64,000 nucleotides of DNA from Ehretia macrophylla. Its lineage: Eukaryota > Streptophyta > Magnoliopsida > Boraginales > Ehretiaceae. Positions 58,695-64,000 of the stretch are shown in pieces; position 1 is the stretch's first letter, and each line of letters opens with the position of its first letter. The notes under the pieces were generated by a model. The model did not search any database, was not told the DNA's origin, and saw only the letters and a list, made by a program, of their open reading frames with translations. A program made the translations under genes and the position numbers. The stretch spans positions 34,167,732 to 34,231,731 of the forward strand of contig CM075775.1 in assembly GCA_037974665.1 (NCBI GenBank). Reading direction: 5' to 3'.

Positions 58695-60976
58695 GGACTT
58701 TTGTTGACTGAATCCATCCATAAACTTAGATCCCATTTTATAATTTGACTTTTTCCAAATAGTTAACGAGACACAAAAGTCTCAACCCATTTATCGATTT
58801 TATTCGATCATTAAAATTTTAAAAAATTCAGGAAGCTATCTCATTTTGATTCCTTTTCCCGTATTTGACTCTCCTCCATAATATATGGGATTGTACATGT
58901 TATGGATTATTGACTAGATATGCATTAATATGCACACACGATGACCTCTGAGGTCATGTCTTTAATTAATTATTTTTTTGGTTAATGGCTTTATATGTAA
59001 AAGCATGATTGTAATTTCAGGAATCGAAAACGACACGCAATCAAAACAAGAAACTTTTTTATGAAAATACGATGAATATAGGAGATGATCTAAATCTCAT
59101 ACATAGATGTTTAATTGGTATTTTAAAATAAGAAATTTTTTTATTTATCTCTTTTTTTTATTATGGCAACTAAATATTTACATACAAAATGATAAACTCG
59201 TAATAAAAATAGGTGATATCTAATTGTGTTTTTAGATATCATTTTATTTTTATCACTTTTTTATTACTATTTATTTATCACTTCCTATATGTTTTTACTT
59301 GACATGCCGCAATAAACAATTTTTTTATTTCTTACTCTTCTTTTGACATGCCAACTAAGTAGATACATAAAAAATAATAAACTAATGATAAAAATAAAGT
59401 GAAATTTAACATTTTTCTAAATTTATTCCGAGCTTATATATTTTATAGTGAAACAATATGTTCCAATATGTGTAATGAATAATTAATAAGAGGTTCGAAC
59501 TCAAAACTTTAATTCTATTAACAAACATCTTGGTGTTTCAATATGAGTTCTACTCTCATTTGACGAATGAAGAATTCTGAATTGTTTACTTTAAAGCATT
59601 TAGTTCTCAAAAATTGTAATAAAAAAAATTAATTTAATACTCAATGTTTACACTTGCTTTTAATTTCGTCTATACTATTTAAAAAATAGCCCACTTAGTC
59701 TCAAAAGTTTATAAAGAATTTTAGTCTAGTCTATGTAGTGTGTGATTTACATATAAAACTTTGAGGACTAAATTGATAAAAAATCTAAAACATTGGGAAT
59801 ACATTGAAACTCTTTGTAAACTTTAAAAACTAAGCGCTTTAATAATAGGGATGAAATAAAAAATATATATATATAAATATCAAAGACCAAACATATTACT
59901 TTTTGTTATGGGGATCTGCAAAACAAAGAAAGAGTCACCAGGTATTATCTTCCGTGAACTTTCTCTGGTGTAAGAGTTAATAAGTTTGCTCGGGAAATAA
60001 CTTAACTAGCTAGTGACGAATTTAAGAATAGAGTAAAAGTTATATTTGAATCACCTTTCACGTGTTATTTATGGTATTAGATAAGAAATCTTTTGAATAT
60101 CATTGTAGACTACAGTGATCCTTAGTTGAATATGATAATGCCACGTGCTATTTTAGCTTAAGAAGAATCGAGGGCATCTTGGTATTTTTACCATTATTAT
60201 TTTTAAAATAATAAAAACGAAAATAATAAAAAAAATACCAACATTAAAGACTAGTTATGAAATTTGCCCTTTATTTTACGAGAAGTCTATCATGAGGTGT
60301 CGGCACGTGGGCCAGCATTTCAACTAATGGAATCTTTCGTCACTGGTGACGATTAGCTAACCGATGGAGACTGGAGAGCATTCCACACTCATCTAGACCT
60401 TTCTTTCTAACTTTTGATTTTATTTTTCAAATGGACCGTTTTGGACCTAGTGCATCTTTAATAAAAATATGCGACTCTCGACCAAAAAAAAAAGACAAAA
60501 TCTTGACTTTTGGGCCTTGACCATTGTGAAAAATCATGAAAAACAACTAAAAATCTTGTTGGCACTTAAAATTTTATTATGACTTATTAAGGGAATGAAA
60601 ATTTGAAAAGATCAATGTTTTATACCGTTTCTTACTTTTTTTTTATATAGTAAAAGTTCATTTGTTGATCCACATATCTAATAAAAAGTTTATTACAAAA
60701 ACAGATAAAAAAAAATAATATATAACAATATTGGTAAAAAAATAATAAGCCACTAAAGATGTCACCACAAAGAGAGACAAAAATGTCTCTACTTGCTAAT
60801 GAGAACTTCTTTAGTCAAATCGGGCTAACCATCAGCTTACTCACATACAAGTGAGTTTCACAGTTTGTAGGGTTCACTCATTATCTTTAACGCTGATGGT
60901 CACAAATAATTTTAACTTGCTAATATCTTACTTTTTGTAGTTTTTTGACAAGTAACTAGTGACTCTTTTAGCCAAG
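58695..60976. other. Intergenic DNA upstream of GSTL copy 2
   Basis: AT-rich and non-coding. About 59160-59215 and 59350-59400 share ATGSCAACTAA..ACATA..AATAAACT text (a diverged direct repeat). About 59680-59850 holds a weak foldback (CACTTAGTCTCAAAAGTTTATAAAG against CTTTGTAAACTTTAAAAACTAAG). A G-box CACGTG is at 60304-60309, close to the TGACG pair at 60338. Confidence 0.45.
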
Positions 60977-60984
60977 GTTATATA

Positions 60985-61208
60985 CAGTGGCATATGTAAG
61001 TTGGATTAAGTGGGGGTACACTCTCTTCTAAATCAGAAAAAAAAGGTTAAAAATTTGATGTATTTTTTCATAAAAAAGAAATTTAGATATCTATATATTT
61101 TTAATAAAAGAATTAATTAGGTCCTATTGAAAAAAAAAATATATAGTCATATAATTGAAATATTATGTGTTTTAGTTTTATTGAAAAAAATTTCTAAACA
61201 CGTCTCTG
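60985..61208. mobile_element. Short hAT-like MITE
   Basis: 224 bp starting CAGTGGCATATG and ending ACGTCTCTG, between GTTATATA and TTTATATA (7 of 8 match). The internal text GATATCTATATATTTTTAATAAAAGAATTAATTAG shows the same family as the element at 16580. Confidence 0.65.
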
Positions 61209-61216
61209 TTTATATA

Positions 61217-62182
61217 TATATATATATATAATGATAGGCTGAGGAAACAACGTAAAGAATGTGAGAAAAAATGTTAATTTGTTAGACAACGTTATGGTCG
61301 GTACGTTATGGCAAATGGTCTGTGTTCACTGGATGCTCGATTAGACGGAAACTATTTATTTGTGTTTTTTGGGTTAAGGGTGAAAACTATTTTAATAATG
61401 TTTATCGGCAATGATGACAATTTTAGCCTGTCCCAATACATGTTCGTATACAACAAAAATATGTACCTTTTACATGTACTTATATGTATTGATTTATTTA
61501 AAATTAAAGCCCTCTCACCAAGGGATATATATATTTTTTTTTGACTTTTTCTTGTGCATATATTTGAGATAATATAAGTTTTATATTTGTTAAATTGGCT
61601 TAGTATATAATTTCTAGGCTGGTAAGGCGATATGTAGCATTTTAGGATTTATTTTATGGTATTTGGGTTGAGCATATTGTTAAATTAAGTATTTATTTTT
61701 TCATTTCCTTTTCATATTAAATTTACCAACAAATGTCAATATTCATTTTAGCAGGTGCATTGATGATTAATAAATAACATGGAAAATTTTGACCGACACG
61801 AAGTTAAATGAGAAACAAATTATAATATTTTCTCTGGTTACAATAAATAATTTATTTTTGGCAAAGTACGGGAAATATGTCTTGTTTAAACTAATGTTCC
61901 TACTCATTCATCTAGGAGCATGTCAGTGCTTAAATGAGTTTTCCTCGGTTCTACTCTTTCGAAACTTCTAGAGTAAGATAAAGAATCTCTATTTTACAGA
62001 AACAATATTATCTCAAGAGCCATTATTCTTACTTTTACATTTATACGTTTGCACTTTTATCCAATATGGACGGTAGTTGTTATGAACTAATTCTTCCACA
62101 TGTCATTTTAAATATCGTCTAACTTTTGATTGACATGGACAATATATTAAGACGTGCTATTATATCATAAAATTTATAATCT
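61217..62182. other. AT-rich intergenic DNA
   Basis: A short TA repeat at its start, then non-coding sequence. Small open frames (for example 61308-61544) have no protein-like features. Confidence 0.5.
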
Positions 62183-62185
62183 TAA

Positions 62186-62748
62186 ATTCTATTTGTTTGC
62201 TGTAAAAATATTTTTCGGAAAAATATTTTTCCAATTTTTTGATTAGTAACACAGAAAAATTGGTTAACTGTAAAATATTTTCTACTAAAAAATAGTTGCT
62301 ACTTTTGCTCAATTTTTCAGTATTTAGTAACACCAAAAAATTGATCAACTGAAAAATATTTTATAGTCAAATATTAAAGCTAGTACAAAGTTTAAAAAAA
62401 TATTTTCATAACCTTAGAAGAATAAAATATTTTTCGAAACTCACTCAGCCTTACCCCTATCCCCCACCCCCTCAGCCCTACCCCTACCCCCATCCCAACC
62501 TTCAGGGTTAACATATATATTATGTGTATATATATATATTTTTTTATAAAATCTTATAAAATTTTATATTAAAAAATATTTTTCATTGTATATCCAAATA
62601 CTAAAAAATATTTTACAGTGTTCTATTTTTCATAAAAATATTTTATCTCAACAAGTTATTTTATGACAAACAAACGGATCCCAAAAAAATATTTTAAAAA
62701 GAAAAAAAAATTTATAAGCAAGTTATTTTACAGCAAACAAACAGAGCC
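62186..62748. mobile_element. Tourist-like MITE downstream of GSTL copy 3
   Basis: Left end ATTCTATTTGTTTGCTGTAAAA, right end TTTTACAGCAAACAAACAGAGCC, inverted at about 19 of 22 positions, with TAA on both flanks (62183-62185 and 62749-62751). 563 bp, non-coding, with further AAAATATTTT repeats inside. Confidence 0.8.
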
Positions 62749-62751
62749 TAA

Positions 62752-63068
62752 AGTAAAATCAATATAGTGCACCTAAGATAAATTTTCCGTCAAGGGAGAC
62801 AAAAATAAAAAGGAAACTAGAAGGACTTGTAATTTAAACACACAATGTTATTGACTTGCACTCACGAGAGGTACATTGTTCGAAATTTAGCAAAGACATT
62901 ATTTTTCTTTTCATGTTATCTTCCATGACCATCATAGAGAAATAAAACAAATACTCCACGCTGAGAGACTATTGTCTAAACTCGTGCCAAATTATTCAGA
63001 GATACATATAATCATTCAGACGACGCATATATATCTATTGGAGAGCCCTCGATGGCGCACAACCTTGT
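62752..63068 (-). other. 3' flank of GSTL copy 3
   Basis: Likely 3' UTR. CACAATGTTATTGACTTGCAC near 62842 corresponds to a similar phrase near 51438 once the solo LTR is discounted. Confidence 0.45.
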
Positions 63069-63926
63069 CTAGTTATGAACCTGCAAAAGAGAGACGATGA
63101 ATGTGGTAAGAGTCATGCACTCTTCGAGCTGAAAAAGGAAAAGATGACATAGCATCACGAGGTTACGATAAATTACCAAAAATTTACTCTTGTAGAGCTC
63201 AATAACGTCTTTGGGATCCGGTTTGGTCTGCTTGTAAGCATCGATCTTATTGATCGCCTGCAAAATATTCGGATAAAACACATACCAAATTATTCAAACT
63301 AATCGATTATGATGATTAATAATGTTTTCTGTGTCCCGAGATAAATGTAGAATTTATATCAGATTAAAGAAAGAGAAATTTCCTCGACACCCTTCCTTCA
63401 ACAGAAATAAAACGTTAAGGTAACAGGAAATTCTTCCGTAACTCCACATTCGAGAAGTAATGGGCAATCACTACTTTGTGAAAGGTCTTTATAAAGGTCA
63501 CTAGGCCAGTTAGCGAAGTATACCACAAGAAGAATAAGTTCAACGTATCTGAGCCAAGCCACCCAAACGAGAAAAGGAGAGACAATGCACCAGAGTGTCT
63601 TTGCAACTTATAAAGATACAAGCGTACGATGAAAATTTAAATGTCTGGATGGCTGGAATAATTATATTGATATAGAAAAAAGGTTGCGTGGATGTACAAA
63701 TATTACTAGATCTTCGCAATATTCTGGCACTGAGAAATCAGTGCGAAATCTGATTTCGTTTGACTGGAAGAGCAAGATAAATGTTTTCTTGTCGAGTTAA
63801 AAATGATAATTGACATACCTCAATCCATGATGCTAATTTAGGCCTGCCTGATGTGATATCGTACTTCCATATTTCTTGGATAAAGGCTTGAAACCTCTCG
63901 ACAAATGTTGCGAAACCCACATCGGC
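63069..63926 (-). CDS. GSTL: Lambda-class glutathione transferase, copy 3 (3' part)
   Basis: The last three exons of a third tandem GST: 63926-63819, 63257-63177 and 63080-63069, 66 codons plus stop in the same phases and sizes as exons 7-9 of copy 2 (108, 81 and a tiny last exon). The visible part is the end of the helical domain: DVGFATFVERFQAF, YDITSGRPKLASWIE, then AINKIDAYKQTKPDPKDVIELY, ending KSKFLVHN. It is closer to copy 2 than to copy 1. The upstream exons with the catalytic Cys lie beyond 64000, so whether the gene is intact cannot be judged. Small changes from copy 2 at the start of exon 7 (AD for VD, FATF for YAPF) may tune the substrate pocket. Confidence 0.88.
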
Positions 63927-64000
63927 CTGAATGTACAAAGTTTCTTTTTTGGTAAGTGAATTTTCAGCAAGTACAATCAAGAAAGGGGAATACTCCTCGG

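Noticed and set aside
61308-61544. 78-codon plus-strand open frame
   Set aside because: AT-driven composition, no domain, no splice partners.

Overview
The window is nuclear DNA of a flowering plant. It has spliced genes with GT-AG introns, a plant-type PPR gene, a lambda-class glutathione transferase cluster, and plant Ty3/gypsy and Ty1/copia elements. The very AT-rich intergenic DNA full of MITEs suits a core eudicot, perhaps an asterid; that placement is an inference.

Layout. 1-11716 is a retrotransposon nest: the 3' part of a Tekay/Del-like chromovirus with its 3' LTR sits inside a SIRE/Maximus-like copia element with its own 3' LTR. 11717-19045 is AT-rich DNA with a Helitron 3' end, a hAT-type MITE with a perfect 8-bp target duplication, and a long-TIR Mutator-like MITE. 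19046-21419 (+) is a five-exon PBS1-like receptor-like cytoplasmic kinase (395 aa). 22696-33712 (-) is an 18-exon TBC/Rab-GAP gene (795 aa). 35492-37768 (+) is an intronless E-class PPR gene (758 aa). 38514-45630 is an LTR element with two 2440-bp LTRs and only gag recognisable, flanked by ATAGC duplications. 46502-64000 (-) holds a tandem lambda GST (GSTL) family: one divergent complete gene (250 aa), one canonical complete gene (231 aa) and the last three exons of a third whose 5' part lies past the window edge.

How they relate. The kinase would act at the plasma membrane in immune signalling, the TBC protein on Rab GTPases in membrane traffic, and the PPR protein on organellar RNA. They share no pathway; this is an ordinary gene neighbourhood. 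The GSTL copies share one nine-exon structure and arose by tandem duplication. Their introns and flanks have since taken in MITEs, a tandem duplication and a solo LTR. The solo LTR lies in what appears to be the 3' flank or UTR of the middle copy. I found no CRISPR array, operon or clearly new defence system. The best leads are the divergent GSTL copy that lacks the glutathione-binding Glu, the kinase with an exact PBS1-type GDKSHVS site, the repeated CCGGTCGATCGG-type cassette of the copia element, and a short organellar 16S-rRNA-like insert.

All exon models were built by eye from splice consensus and reading phase. Every complete model closes in frame, but no transcript or database search backs them.
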